A stretch of 64,000 nucleotides of DNA. Source: Agapanthus africanus (taxonomy: Eukaryota; Streptophyta; Magnoliopsida; Asparagales; Amaryllidaceae). Shown one piece after another: positions 18,671-31,246 of the stretch; within the stretch, counting starts at the first letter, position 1, and every line of letters starts with the position of its first letter. The notes beneath the pieces are model-generated. The model was not told where the DNA came from and ran no database searches. It was given only the letters and a program-made list of their open reading frames with translations. Position numbers and translations under genes: made by a program. The stretch covers positions 232,753,327 to 232,817,326 of the forward strand of contig JASDDO010000018.1 in assembly GCA_030015575.1 (NCBI GenBank), read 5' to 3'.

Positions 18671-20913
18671 TGTTGGAGATAGTGCCCTCAGAGTCAATTA
18701 TTAGGTCACAGGTACGTGATTGCAATGATTGATGGAGGACCTATCCCGGTAGGACAGTCTTACTCGAGATGACAGTATGCTATCTGGTTTACCTTTATCA
18801 TTGTGTACTGTTTTAGGTGACCTGACAAGTTGCTATTACACGTTGATAGAGCCCCTAGGATTCTTGCTTGACCACCAGCAGTATGAAGGCGATCATATAA
18901 GTGCGAGCTGGGGTCTATAAGCATATCCTTAAATGGTCCCTAGTCGTGTGAGTTTCGAGACAGGGCATCGATACTCCAGAGTAGACTAGTGTATACAGTC
19001 GAGACCCCGACGAGGGGCGGTGGCCGGTCTCACAAGCCACTGGTGTCAGTTGGATCACCTAAGATGTATACAGGTGCTCATTGGGTTATGAGTACACCGG
19101 ACAGGACTCGCCGGGAATATGCTAGTTGGTCATATACCAGACGTCAGATGGCAGTTCCCTGGTGACATGTGTGCAGGTTAGTTCATCGACCTGGGGATCG
19201 TCATTTGTCTCGTGTGAGTTCCCACTGTACTTTGATTACTACCCTACCACGGCTCAAAGGAGTAGTGCAAACAGGTTTTAGTTGGGTACAGTCGCGAGCC
19301 ACATGGAGGCAGTGAGCGTATCTTCAGGGGTTCGTCTTTCCCGGTATTGGGGGTGAGGTCGCGCTGTGTCTAGGAGAGCCATTACACGAAGTCCTTGGCC
19401 AAGGCAGGAGATTTACTGGTAGGTATTCCAGTAGTATCTCAGGGTGTTCTGGGCTACACTCCGACACGACTTGTACCGCTTTTGGGGGTCTGACTTTTAC
19501 CAACCCCCTAGGCCTGCCATGCGATACTCATAGATGAACGGACCAGACTGTACGGATATTGTCACTGATAGGCTCAGTAGGGTTGTCAGGCTGAGTTCGC
19601 TCACAGACGTCCCTTTTAGTCAATAACTGGTAGCCCGTTACGTATTGGCTTATACCTCTGACGTGCTAGTGGTTAAATCCACAACCAAGGTGTTGACGAG
19701 TCTTTAGAGTCCCCCACATTCAGTTACTCAGCTTTCGGGCGAAAGGTTGTAGAGGCCGTATGGATATATGGCAAGGTCCGATCAGATACGTGCGGTATTG
19801 CACGGATCAGGATCGGACAGTTTGTACTATAGGCCGTATGGATATATGGCAGGGTTCGATCAGATACGTGCGGTATTGCACGGATCAGGATCGAACGGAT
19901 ATTACTAGCCGGTTTTGGTTTAAGCCGGATCCTAATATAGTACAGTGTAGATTTTGTCTCATTGCATTTGTATTTCGGTCGGAATACAAATGCGGGTGTG
20001 TATGCACAGTATCGGGGTTTTCCTGTAATTTATTACGGGACCGGTTTTCTGGAGTTGCCAGTTTGCTTTCCGTTTCGGCCGATTTATTTGTATCGTTCAT
20101 TGGCCGAAGATTGGTGGAGGAGGGCTTATTTGCATTGTTGCAAATAAGGATTTGTGGAGGGGGTCTTTGCATTTTGTTGTATCATGATAGCCTTTCCTTG
20201 ACCTTGACTTCTAGCTTCATCATGCCTTGACTTTTGTAGGACATGATGGTTGATGATGAGTGATGGTTGTTGGATGTGTGTTGGAATTATTTTGTGATCA
20301 TTGCTTTTTCATGATAACATTTTCCTTTCTCTCTCTTGGATGATATGAGATGGTCTCCCATTATCTTTTGATACACTACACTCTCATTCTCTCCTCTCTT
20401 TGGAGCATGGCCGGTCACTCCCATAGTGGGCTGTCCCAAATTCTTGGTGTGGGATTTTGCTTCATTTCATGTTGCAAAAATCCCATAAGATCAATCTAAA
20501 AAGCTCCAAGTTCAATCCCTCCACCAAAAGGCAATTCCTACAACCCCAAATGAGACTTCTTCTCTAGATATTCTATAGCAAATCTTGGGCACGTCGACTA
20601 GCCAGCTTCGTGCCCGAGTTGCCTCGGCATTGAGGTGGGAGCCCGTAAAAGAAGTAGGCGATGTGGTGCACTTCCGGCGACGAGGTGGAGACCGGAGCTT
20701 CCGCAGGAGATCGGGACGACGACGAGAAGACCGGAGGACTCGGATCTGTCGGTATATCTCTCTTCCCCATCTTGTAATTAGTTAGGACTAATTAATGGTT
20801 CGATCCGGGTATTAGTGCGCGGCGGTTTGCCAGTTCAAGTAAAAATTAAAGTTTATCATCGCTTCCGCATTTGGCCGTCGGATTGACGGCCGGGGCGCCG
20901 CCGTGCACTTACA
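18671..20913 (+). repeat. Element B 3' LTR
   Basis: 2243 bp, directly after AAGTGGGAGAT. Contains a 78-bp tandem duplication (19753-19830, 19831-19908) absent from element E, a perfect hairpin GCATTTGTATT/AATACAAATGC near 19966-19992, and the donor-like TCG|GTATATC near 20748. Ends GTGCACTTACA followed by the AGCTG duplication. Confidence 0.92.
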
Positions 20914-21893
20914 AGCTGTGCGTAACGGTCCCCAGGTAGATGCCGACAAGAAGACTGACGAGGTGAAACCCATCTGAACTCCTACTGAGCCTGAATGTGA
21001 CAATCTCCGTACAGTCCGGTCTGTTCGTCTGATACATCGCATGGCGGGCCTAGGGGGCGGTAAACATCAGTCCCCTAATAGCGATACAAGTCATGTCGGA
21101 GTGAAGCCCAAAACACCCTGAGATAACACTGGAAGCCTACCAGTATATCTCGATTGCCCTGGCCAGGGACTACTCGTGTAATGGCTCTCCGGGACACTGC
21201 GCGATGTCAACCCCCAATACCGGGAGAGACGAATCCTGTCTAACCGTCACTGCCTCCAAGTGCTTCGGGACTGCACCCAACTACCACCTGTTTGCATGAC
21301 TCCTTTGAGCCGTGGTAGGGTAGTAATCAAAGTACAGTGGGAACACACTCGAGGCGAAGTGATAGTGTCAAGTCAGCGGACTAAGCTGTACTCATGTCAC
21401 CTGGGAACTGATAACTGACGATAGGTATAATACCAACCGGTCAGTTCCCGACGAGTCCTGTCCAGTGTACTCGTAACCTAACGAGCACCCGTATACTATC
21501 TCCAGTACGACGTACTGATGGGTATGGGACAGACCATCTCCCACACTGGGATGAGAAGCTCATACGCTAGTCTACTCCGGAGTATCGATGCCCTGTCTCG
21601 ATAGTCCTGCGACTAGGGACCTGTATAAGGATGTGCTTATAGATTACCCAGCCCCCACTAGTGTGACTGCCATCACAACGCTGGTAATCAAGCAAAGATC
21701 CTAAGGGCTCCACTAATGTGTATAGGTGATATACTAAAATAAACACATGTACACATTGAAGTCGAAACAAACCAAGTAGCATACTACTATTTTGAGCAAG
21801 ATTGTTTATACAAGGTGAATATCCCAAGTTTCCATTAAGTAATATAAAAACTAGTATGATACAGTAATGGCCTCCAGGGCATATACACTAACA
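20914..21893 (-). repeat. Element C 3' LTR, piece 3 of 3
   Basis: Completes the C LTR: AGCTG duplication (20914-20918), then sequence matching about 39495-40469 of the 5' LTR of C. Ends ...TACACTAACA at 21893, next to the inverted purine tract. Confidence 0.92.
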
Positions 21894-21907
21894 ATCTCCC
21901 ACTTGCA

Positions 21908-24900
21908 CTAAGGCCATGTACTGGCGTATCGAAGACTTATCATCTCGATCAGCCGCTCGAACTGAGTCTGGGGCAAGGCCTTGGTGAATGGATCTGCAGT
22001 GTTATCTTCTGAAGCGACCCTCCGAACCTCGATCTCCTGGCGATCCACGATCTCCCTGATCAGGTGATACCGCCTCAAGATGTGTCTGGATCTCTGATGG
22101 GACCTGGGTTCCTTCGCTAAAGCTATAGCCCCGTTGTTGTCGCAATACAGAGGTATTGGATCAACAATGGACGAAACCACCTGAAGTTCTTTTAAGAACT
22201 TCCTCATCCAGACAGCTTCTTTTGCGGCATCAGATGCAGAGATGTATTCCGCTTCCATCGTCGAGTCTGCAACGGTTTCCTGTTTGGAACTCTTCCAACA
22301 CACCGCCCCTCCATTGAGGGTAAAGACAAAACCCGACATGGACTTGGAATCATCCTTGTCACTCTGAAAGCTGGAGTCAGCAAAGGCCTCGATCTGGAGG
22401 TCTTTTCCGCCATACACCAAGAACATCTCCTTAGTCCTTCTCAGGTACTTGAGAATGTTCTTTACCGCTATCCTGTGTTTCTCCCCAGGGTTTGACTGAT
22501 ACCGGCTTACCACACTCAGTGCATAAGCTACATCCGGTCTGGTACACAACATCGCATACATTATAGAGCCTACCGCAGAAGCGTAGGGTATAATAGACAT
22601 GCGATCCCTCTCTAAATCAGTCTTGGGTGACATCTCTTTAGAGAGGGTGATCCCGTGACAAGCCGGTAGGTTACCGCGCTTGGAATCTTCCATACTGAAT
22701 CTCTTCAGTATGGTGTCGATGTACCTGGACTGTGAAAGTCCTAATATCCTCTTGGATCTATCACGATGGATCCAGATCCCCAGGATGTATGAGGCATCAC
22801 CCAGGTCTTTCATGGAGAACCTGTGTGACAAGAACCCCTTGACAGATTGTAGCATAGGAATGTCATTTCCTATTAAGAGAATGTCATCCACGTATAAAAC
22901 GAGGAATACAACAGTTCTCGCTACAAATCTACTATAGATGCATGGTTCATCTGGATTTTTGATAAAGCCAAATTCCTTGACTGTCTCATCAAAACAGATG
23001 TTCCAACTCCGCGATGCCTGCTTTAGTCCATAGATGGACTTAAGCAACTTGCACACCTTTCCGCTGCTCCCACTCTGAATGAAACCCTCTGGTTGGTCCA
23101 TATAGACACACTCCTCTAAATTTCCATTTAGAAAAGCGGTCTTTACGTCCATCTGCCAGATCTCATAATCGTGGAAAGCAGCAATGGCAAGAAGGATCCG
23201 AATGGATTTCAGCATAGCGACTGGAGAAAAGGTTTCGTCATAGTCCAAACTAGGACTTTGACGAAAACCCTTTGCAACAAGTCTAGCTTTATAGGTCTCA
23301 ACCTGTCCATCTACACCAATCTTCTTTTTCAAGATCCACTTGCATCCTACGGGTTTTACCCCGTCTGGAGCAATGTCCAACGTCCATACCTTGTTGGTGT
23401 ACATGGACTCCATTTCGGTCCGCATTGTATCCAGCCATTTTACTGAGTCAACGCTCTGAACGGCCTGCTGGAAGCTAGTAGGCTCATCATAATCTATGAT
23501 GCAATCCTCTCTATCCCCGTCTATGAGAAAACCGCAGTATCTCTCGGGCGGATGAGACTGCCTACTACTCCTGCGGAGCGGCGCTGGAATGTCCTGTTCT
23601 TTTGAACCCTCTGGTTCCACTAAGCTTTCAGTAATAGTCTGTGGTTCTGGAATTTCTTCCAATTCTACTGCGCTCCCACTAATTTCCTTTTCCAAGAACT
23701 GGTGTTCTAGAAAGTGGGCATTACGAGAAACAAGGACCTTTTGTTCCTCAGCGTGGTAGAAAAGATACCCCCTGGTGTTCTTTGGGTATCCCACAAACTT
23801 GCACAGTACTGAGCGTGCCTCGAGTTTGTCCGCATGCTGCTTTTTGACAAAAGCTGGACATCCCCAGATCTTCAGATATTGAAGATAGGGTTTCTTCCCA
23901 CTCCATAACTCATATGGTGTGGTAGGCACAGTCTTAGTGGGAACTCGGTTCAAAAGGTATGCTGCTGATTCTAGCGCATATCCCCAGAATGATCGCGGTA
24001 ACTCAGCGTTACTCATCATGGACTGTACCATATCCAATAGGGTTCGGTTCCGTCTCTCCGATACACCGTTATGTTGCGGAGTGTATGGAGGAGTAAGCTG
24101 AGAGAGAATTCCATTCTCTTTTAAATAGTCCAGGAACTCGGCACTCAAGTATTCACCACCTCGATCCGATCTTAGGATCTTGATGCTTTTGCCGGTTTGT
24201 TTTTCTACTTCATTCTTATATTCCTGGAATTTTCCAAAGGCTTCGGACTTATGTTTCATTAAGAAGACAAGTCCGAATCTTGAAAAATCATCCGTAAAAG
24301 TAATGAAGTAAGAAAAACCGCTTCGCGCATGTGTAGACATTGGACCGCACACGTCGCTGTGTACGAGTCCCAAGAGCTCGCTCGCTCTTACTCCGTGTCC
24401 AGTGAACGGAGTCTTTGTCATCTTTCCTTTGAGACAGGATTGACAAGTGGCATACGATTGATATTCGAACGGATTCAAATATCCTTCTGTATGTAACTTC
24501 GTCAACCTTCTCTCATTGATGTGACCTAGTCTACAATGCCATAAGAAAGTCTGATTTATTTCCGGAGACTTTCTTTTGTGTGTATTCTGGACATTGAAAA
24601 TCTGTGGTTGGTTTAATACGTATATACCATTGCTCAATGTACCTGACCCAATCAAAACTTGATTAAGGTGAATGTTTACAACATTACTTACAAACGCAAA
24701 TTCATAACCTTCTTTAGAAACTAAAGATACAGAAATGATATTACACGTTGCGTTGGGTACAAAAAAGCAATTACGCAAAACCAAAACATGTCCATCTGAC
24801 ATTCCCAGGTGATAGTCCCCTACGGCCTTAGCATCCATGCTAGCTCCGTTTGCAACTCTGAGGGTCATGTCACCTGCCTTCAATTCCCTACGGTTTCTCA

Positions 24901-25858
24901 ACGCCTGCAAAGAATTACATATATGAGATCCTGATCCGGTATCCAATACCCAGAAAGTAGAGTTTATTGAAAGACAGTTTTCAATAACATACACACCTGA
25001 AGCTGAAGCCGCAACCTGCTTCAATTCCTGTGTCCTGGCTTTCCAAGCCCTGCAATCATTCTTCCAGTGTCTTTTCTCATGACAATAGAAGCATTATTCT
25101 TTATCCACAAGCTGCCCCGCTTTCTTTGTTGCTTTTGCTTTTCCCTTCGTATCCACTTTATTAACACCGTCCCTTGGTTTGGCGGGGGCTTTCTTCTTCT
25201 TTCCCTTGGCTTTCGCCTTGGACCTAGAAGAGGAAGATCCTCCTACAAACAAAGTGGATGTTTCCCTACCTTTCTGTAGGGTGCCCTATGCACTCCTCAG
25301 CATGTTGAGGAGTTCTGAAAGTTCAACTTCTTTTTCTTGTAAGTTGAAGTTCAGTATAAACTGGGCGTAAGTGGAAGGAAGGGACTGGAGAATCAAGTCA
25401 GTATAGAGCTCATTCTCCAACGTGGTCCCAAGTTCCGCGAGCTCCTCAATGAAGCCAATCATCTTAAGCACGTGTTCCGCTACCGATGATCCGATGGCCA
25501 ACCTTGCCGAAAATAACTTCTTCGACACTTCGTATCTTGCGATACGAGATTGCTCTCCATACAGTTCTTTTGTAAGGAGAAATATGGATTCAAGGTCCAT
25601 AATCTCGTGCCTCCTCTGATGTTCGTTGTCCATAGAGGCAAGTACGAGGCACTTGGCCTTCACGCTATCAATCTCCCAAGTCTTACGGATTTCCTTATCC
25701 GCGATGCTGGAGGTGGGACTTGGGATAGGGGGAGCTTTGGTGGTAAGGAGATACCCCAGCTTGTCGTAAGTGATTGCCATTTTGACATTCCTGAGCCAAT
25801 CTTTGTAGTTTGGCCCTGTCAGTATGTTTTTATCTAGAAGTAACTTAAGTCCAGTCAT
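21908..25858 (-). pseudogene. gag-pol: Gag-pol polyprotein of element C, two in-frame stop codons
   Basis: Read from ATG at 25858 (MTGLKLLLDKN) down to TAG at 21908; 1317 codons, the same as D, with no frameshift. Two nonsense codons break it: TAG at 25288-25286, late in Gag just after LLNMLRSA, and TAA at 25096-25094, directly before the CCHC knuckle, which here reads CFYCHEKRHWKNDC. The long open stretch from about 25090 downward keeps protease DTGSGS, integrase zinc site, both integrase Asp and the Glu, RT YVDD and RNase H. It is uninterrupted by the nested insertions, since A and B lie in the LTR and D in the leader. With these stops only a truncated Gag is expected. Confidence 0.95.
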
Positions 25859-26995
25859 GTTGATTGGTCGCTGCAATTAGGAGAGAGAAGAAGAAACACT
25901 CAGCATGATGCTCTTGCAAGTTTAGAGTGGTTTTTAGTTTGTCTAAACAGGATGGCTCCCACTGTTTCTCGAATCCCTCCTCAAACCAAAAAGGAAGAAT
26001 TAGTCAGGATCAATCTCACTGTACAATACTTGCTTAACCGTTCGGCCAGGCTGGTGTCGGTACTTCGAGGGAGGTTTTCCAACGCTTTCGCGAAGTTCCT
26101 TAATTAAATAACCTCTTTTCCCTGGGGGCGTAGCCCCGCTAACACCTTTCTAGACACCTACTAGGTTTATAGCATTGATCGTTAAGTGAGAAATTTTCCG
26201 AGGAGTAGCATATACTCACAGTAGGATCGGGATCCAAATATCATCGCGTGACGAAACTGAAGGAATCCTACCAGAATCATCACACTCCAAATGGTATGCA
26301 ACACTAGCAAGTTTCAGTTCTTTTGAAACTCCCGATGTGGATTTTTGCCCCATCCTCTTATGACCTTGGCGTGAGGTCAAAATGTCATAAGTCACATATC
26401 AAGTTCTTCCCATCATTATCCAGGTTAATTTGAACCCACCCGTACATACCCTTGACGTAGGCCAAAATGGCAGTACGACTGTCTCAAACCAACGCATTCA
26501 ATCTATGCAACAGATAAATATCCGGCAGCTACCAATCACTATGCCTTGGCGTGAGGTCAAAATACATAGCTTGAATACTACCGAATATTTAACTGAAATG
26601 ATGGAGGGCTACGGATAGTTTTGGCAAAACCGTGAACGTAGTGAACTTGATATAGTCGATGGAAAGAGATAGCTTTTAAAAAGAGTGGCTCAAACTCCGC
26701 ATTTTAAAAGTTGATTTTGAAAAGAACCGAGTGGTTTTTCGAAAGTGTTCCAACGACTTTTACTTGGTTTATTTTCTTGCATTAGTTTTTTTAATGCGTG
26801 ATATTCTTGCATTAGTTCTTTTAATGCGTCCCATCATTTAATCCTACCATTGCAGAAAACAACCAAAATATGACGTACGCTTATGCCATTCGCATTCGCC
26901 ACGGGGGGCCGTCATTACCCGTTAGGTTACTTAACTAACGACAGAGCAGGGGCTGGGATAGCGCGGCTGTAAAACATAAGCAACGCCTAAATAAT
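25859..26995 (-). other. Element C leader, gag-proximal part, with three-hairpin module
   Basis: Minus-strand leader between gag and the insertion site of D. The acceptor-like CAG is the complement of 25871-25873, preceded on the minus strand by a CT-rich tract. The three-hairpin module is intact: tips TTTTGACCTCACGCCAAGG (complement of 26544-26562 and 26364-26382) and TTTTGGCCTACGTCAAGG (complement of 26450-26467), the same set as in D. Outer stems CTATG/CATAG and CTTATGA/TCATAAG are perfect. Two GCATTA-type hairpins lie at about 26778-26828. Ends with ATAAT, the duplication of D (26991-26995). Confidence 0.75.
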
Positions 26996-29144
26996 TGTTA
27001 GTGTATATGCCCTAGAGGCCATTACTGTATCATACTAGTTTGTATATTACTTAATGGAAGCTTGGGATATTCACCTTGTATATACAATCTTGCTCAAAAT
27101 AGCAGTATGCTACTTGGTTTGTTTCTACTTCAATGTGTACATGTGTTTATTTTAGTATATCGCCTATACATATTAGTGGAGCCCTTAGGATCTTTGCTTG
27201 ATTACCAGCGTTGTGATGGCAGTCACACTAGTGGGGCTGGGTAATCTATAAGCACATCCTTATGCAGGTCCCTGGTCGCAGGACTATCGAGACAGGGCAT
27301 CGATACTACGGAGTAGACTAGCGCATGCGCTTCTCATCCCAGTGTGGGAGACGGTCTGTCCCACAGCCGTCGGTACGTCGTACTTGAGATAGTATGCGGG
27401 TGCTCGTTGGGTTACGAGTACACTGGACAGGACTCGTCGAGAACTGACTAGTTGGTATTATGCCTATCGTCAGTTATCAGTTCCCAGGTGACATGAGTAC
27501 AGCTTAGTCCGCTGACTTGACACTGTCACTTCGCCTCGAGTGTGTTCCCACTGTACTTTGATTACTACCCTACCACGGCTCAAAGGAGTCATGCAAACAG
27601 GTAGTAGTTAGGTGCAGCCCCGAAGCACTTGGAGGCAGTGACGGTTAGACAGGATTCGTCTCTCCCGGTTTTGGGGGTTGACATCGCGCTGTGTCTAGGA
27701 GAGCCATTACACGAGTAGTCCCTGGCCAGGGCAAACGGGATATACTGGTAGGCTTCCAGTGTTATCTCAGGATGTTTTGGGCTTCACTCCGACACGACTT
27801 GTACCGCTTTTGGGGGACTGACGTTTACCGCCCCCTAGGCCCGCCATGCGATGTATCAGACGAACAGACCTGACTGTACGGAGAATGGCACATTCAGGCT
27901 CAGTAGGAGTTCAGATGGGTTTCGCCTCGTCAGTCTTCTTATCGGCATCTACCCGGCGACCGTTACGCACAGCTAGTGCCGCTTGCCGTCTGTGGTTAAA
28001 CCCACTGCCAGCGTAGTGTCGAGTCTTTAGAGTCCCACACAGAAAGCTATTCGCCTTTAGGCAAAAGAGCAGAGGTCGCATGGTTTTGCGACAGGTCGCA
28101 TGGTTTTGCGACAGGGTTCGGTCACATCCGTGCACTTGTGCACGTACAGTGTCCGGACAGTTCACACTAGCGGGCTTTGGTTTAAGCCAGATCTTAGTGT
28201 ACCTTTTGGGATTGGTTTTATCCAGTATGTATTCGTGTTCCTCGGAACGCGGATGCGGGTGTGTATGCACAGTTGACGGAGAGACAGAGGCAGAGGATTC
28301 TTATTAGGGTTGTTGACCGTTGACAGTTGACTATTGACTTTTTCCTCAACCCTAATGAGAATATGATATGTGATTAACAACAATATTAATTAAGTATTGT
28401 GGTGACATGGTTGTTGAGGGGTTGACTTTGTTGACTTGTTGACTTTGTTGACCGGTTGACTTGGTTGGACTAGTTGACCATCATGATGACAATGGCTATC
28501 ATTTCATGGCAAAGGCTTTTTACTTGCTTGTTTCTTTTGTGAGAAATGAGTGCATGAAATGATTTAGCCATTTTGACTTGAACCATTTTGCACAATACTT
28601 GATTATTATTTTTGTGATGATGGTTTTGGATTATGAGAGCCAAGAGAGAAAAGTCTTCTCTCATTCTTTCATGCTCACTCTCTCTCTTGTTCTTGAGCTC
28701 TCATCTTCCTCCTCTTGCTCTCCCTCTCTTGATTCTATGGTTCATTTGTTTCATGAGTTGAGAACCAAGAACCATAGATAAAATCCCATACAAACTCTTC
28801 TCTACTCACTCTAGTTCACAAGGTTTAGCAAACCGAGTGAACTAGTTTCTTCAAAGTTCGAAGAAGGAGCCAAAAGTTGAAGCTTTCAGGTGGATCTATC
28901 TTCGGCGCAAGGAGACGACGGGGAGAAGCCGATTCGGACGACCATCGAAGCTTGAAGACGAAGGAGTTCGAGAAAAAGAAAGGTATAACCCCCTAACCGA
29001 GTAGTTAGCAACTCGTAGTTAGGTTGTCAGTTAGATGTTTAACAAAGATCCGGTTTTGAGTCCATGTTACCACCTCTACGAAAATTGTTTTTTCACCAAA
29101 TTCCGCATGCCCGAAAGTACCGGGAGAGGTAGCATGGACTTACA
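26996..29144 (+). repeat. Element D 5' LTR
   Basis: 2149 bp, TGTTAGTGTATATGCCC to GGACTTACA. Carries two 20-bp GTCGCATGGTTTTGCGACA units near 28074-28112, six TTGAC cores at 28422-28479, an inverted repeat AATGGCTATCATTTCATG/CATGAAATGATTTAGCCATT at 28489-28574, and donor-like AAAG|GTATAACC at 28979-28990. Confidence 0.95.
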
Positions 29145-31246
29145 GTGGTATCAGAGCCAGGTTAAACTCTATCTAACATGTTAGCAAAGTAGCTAGAAGA
29201 TCGATCAAAGAAAAATTGGCAAAACGAACCCGATATGATAAGTTTCTGCCATTTTTTTCTGTTCAAAAATTGATAAATTTTATCTTAAAAATCGGCTCAG
29301 GCTTTTGTGTGATCACCCACCTAATTTGGTCCAACGATCGAGTCAAAGCGCCGCGGAAACGCGGCGGGAGCACGCTCCCGCCGTGGATCCGCGGCCGAGT
29401 TGACTCGGCCGAGGTCCAAGTTTGGTGCAGTGTTTTTCTGGGGTTGTTTTGGGATTTTTGGGATATATATTTTCTGCCCAGATTTTCCAGAACGAAAATT
29501 TTATTTTTGGGGTCCTGAAAATCCGTATTTTTGATCGAACTTCTAAAAGACTTTAGCTGACGGGTTTTTTCTGTAATGTGATATTTGTATTGAACGTCTG
29601 CTAATCGCTATATGTCGATTAGTGGGGGTTATACAAATCTATGATCTGTAATGTTATTGGAATGTGTATATGAATATGTTGGATTGTCGCGGGTGAATAG
29701 CCGGGGGTTGTGAGACGAGAGTTTTCTTTTCTTTCAACTCATGTAAATTTGTAAATTGATGTAATAATTATTTGTATGGCCGCACAACCGGGTGGGGGTT
29801 GTAGCCGTCATTGTATAATTTCTTTTTACTGTTTTTGCTCCTAGGATAGACCCATGGAGGGGGTGCACAAACTACTGGGTATGCCGAAGTGCCGAGTGGC
29901 CTACTCACGGAGTTGAGGGAGGTTGCTTCGCTTCGGGTACTTGGCGGGTAGTTTGCCGCACCCGTAGGGATCTTAGGTGGGGTTTTGGCTATTCACCGCG
30001 ACCGTGTAATCTGCTTTTCGTTACAGGCTCGTACGAATTGCGGATTCCTAGTATATCCAATGTGTTCATCTGTGATCTGAAATGGCTATCATTGCAATAT
30101 ATCTATATATGATATTATTTAGGTGTTGCTTATGTTTTACAGCCGCGCTAGCCCAGCCCCCGCTCTGTCGTTAGTTAAGTAACCTAACGGGTAATGTCGG
30201 GGCCCCGTGGCGAATGCGAATGGCATAAGCGTACGTCATATTTTGGTTGTTTTCTGCAATGGTAGGATTAAATGATGGGACGCATTAAAAGAACTAATGC
30301 AAGAATATCACGTATTAAAAGAACTAATGCAAGAAAATAAACCAAGTTAAAATCGTTGGATCACTTTCGGAAAACCACTTGGTTCTTTTCAAAACTAACT
30401 TTTAAATGCGGAGCTTGAGCCACTCCTTTTAAAAGCTATCTCGTTCCATCAATTATATCAAGTTCACTACGTTCACGGTTTTGCCAAAACCATTCGTAGC
30501 CCTCCATCATTTCAGTTAAATATTCGGTAGTATTCAAGCTATGTATTTTGACCTCACGCCAAGGCATAGTGATTGTTAGCTGCCGGATATTTATCTGTTG
30601 CATAGATAGAATGCGTTGGTTTGGGACAGCCGTACTACCATTTTGGCCTACGTCAAGGGTAGGTACGGGTGGATTCAAATTAACCTGGATAATCATGGGA
30701 AGAACTTGACATGTGACTTATAACATTTTGACCTCACGCCAAGGTCATAAGAGCATGGGGCAAAAATCCACATCGGGAGTTTCAAAAGAACTGAAACTTG
30801 CTAGTGTTGCATACCATTTGGAGTGTGATGATTCTGGTAGGATTCCTTCAGTTTCGTCACGCAATGATATTTGGATCCTGATACTACTGTGAGTATATGC
30901 TACTCCTCGGGAAATTTCTCACTTAACGATCAATGCTATAAACCAAGTAGGTGTCTAGAAAAGTGTTAGCGGGGCTACGCCCTCAGGGAAAAGAGGTTAT
31001 TTAATTAAGGAACTTCGCGAAAGCGTTGGAAAACCTCCCTCGAAGTACCGACACTGGCCTGGCTGAACGGTTAAGCAAGTATTGTACGGTGAGATTGATC
31101 CTGACTAATTCTTCCTTTTTGGTTTGAGGAGGGATTCGAGAAACAGTGGGAGCCATCCTGTTTAGACAAACTAAAAACCATTCTAAACTTGCAAGAGCAT
31201 CAAGCTGAGTGTTTCTTCTCTCTCCTAATTGCAGCGACCAATCGAC
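29145..31246 (+). other. Element D structured leader with three-hairpin module
   Basis: Same plan as in A: GC-rich hairpin GCGGCGGGAGC/GCTCCCGCCGT near 29356-29382, long-range stem (29686-29702 with 29987-30002), inner stem (29878-29886 with 29947-29955), GCATTA hairpins near 30282-30330. Module tips are TTTTGACCTCACGCCAAGG (30546-30564 and 30726-30744) and TTTTGGCCTACGTCAAGG (30641-30658). The second hairpin has a 9-bp outer stem CGTACTACC with GGTAG(G)TACG. Pyrimidine tract and ATTGCAG end at 31234, 12 bases before the gag ATG. Confidence 0.75.
29146..29161 (+). other. Primer-binding site of element D
   Basis: TGGTATCAGAGCCAGG gives 16 bases of complementarity to the 3' end of plant initiator tRNA-Met, longer than in A, where only TGGTATCAGAGCC matches. 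Confidence 0.95.

Larger units (their letters stand above)
11572..20913 (+). mobile_element. Element B: non-autonomous copia-type retrotransposon with decayed interior
   Basis: Flanked by AGCTG (11567-11571 and 20914-20918). LTRs start TGTTGGAGATAGTGCCC and end GTGCACTTACA. The 5' LTR is 1364 bp, the 3' LTR 2243 bp, because the 5' copy has lost about 0.9 kb. Primer site and purine tract match the autonomous elements, but no protein-coding frame survives. Element E shares this LTR type and the same decayed interior. It sits in the 3' LTR of C. Confidence 0.92.

Noticed and set aside
19760..20230. Frame with a repeated DIWQG...RYVRYC peptide in the 3' LTR of B
   Set aside because: The peptide repeat is a by-product of the 78-bp DNA duplication (78 is a multiple of three); pairing, not residues, is conserved.
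27911..28270. 119-codon antisense frames in LTRs (also 36126-36485, 11140-11484 and 39064-39408 in other LTR copies)
   Set aside because: They lie over the LTR hairpin series, where palindromes and GC-rich arms keep stops rare. Related LTRs of F and H do not keep them.
30436..30696. Antisense open frame across the three-hairpin module of D, with related frames at 4152-4370 (A), 14550-14753 (B) and 26430-26618 (C)
   Set aside because: Some peptide similarity (HSLNT, EGYEW) is shared, but frames start and stop at different places and the changes keep RNA pairing rather than residues. Kept open as a weak possibility, not annotated.
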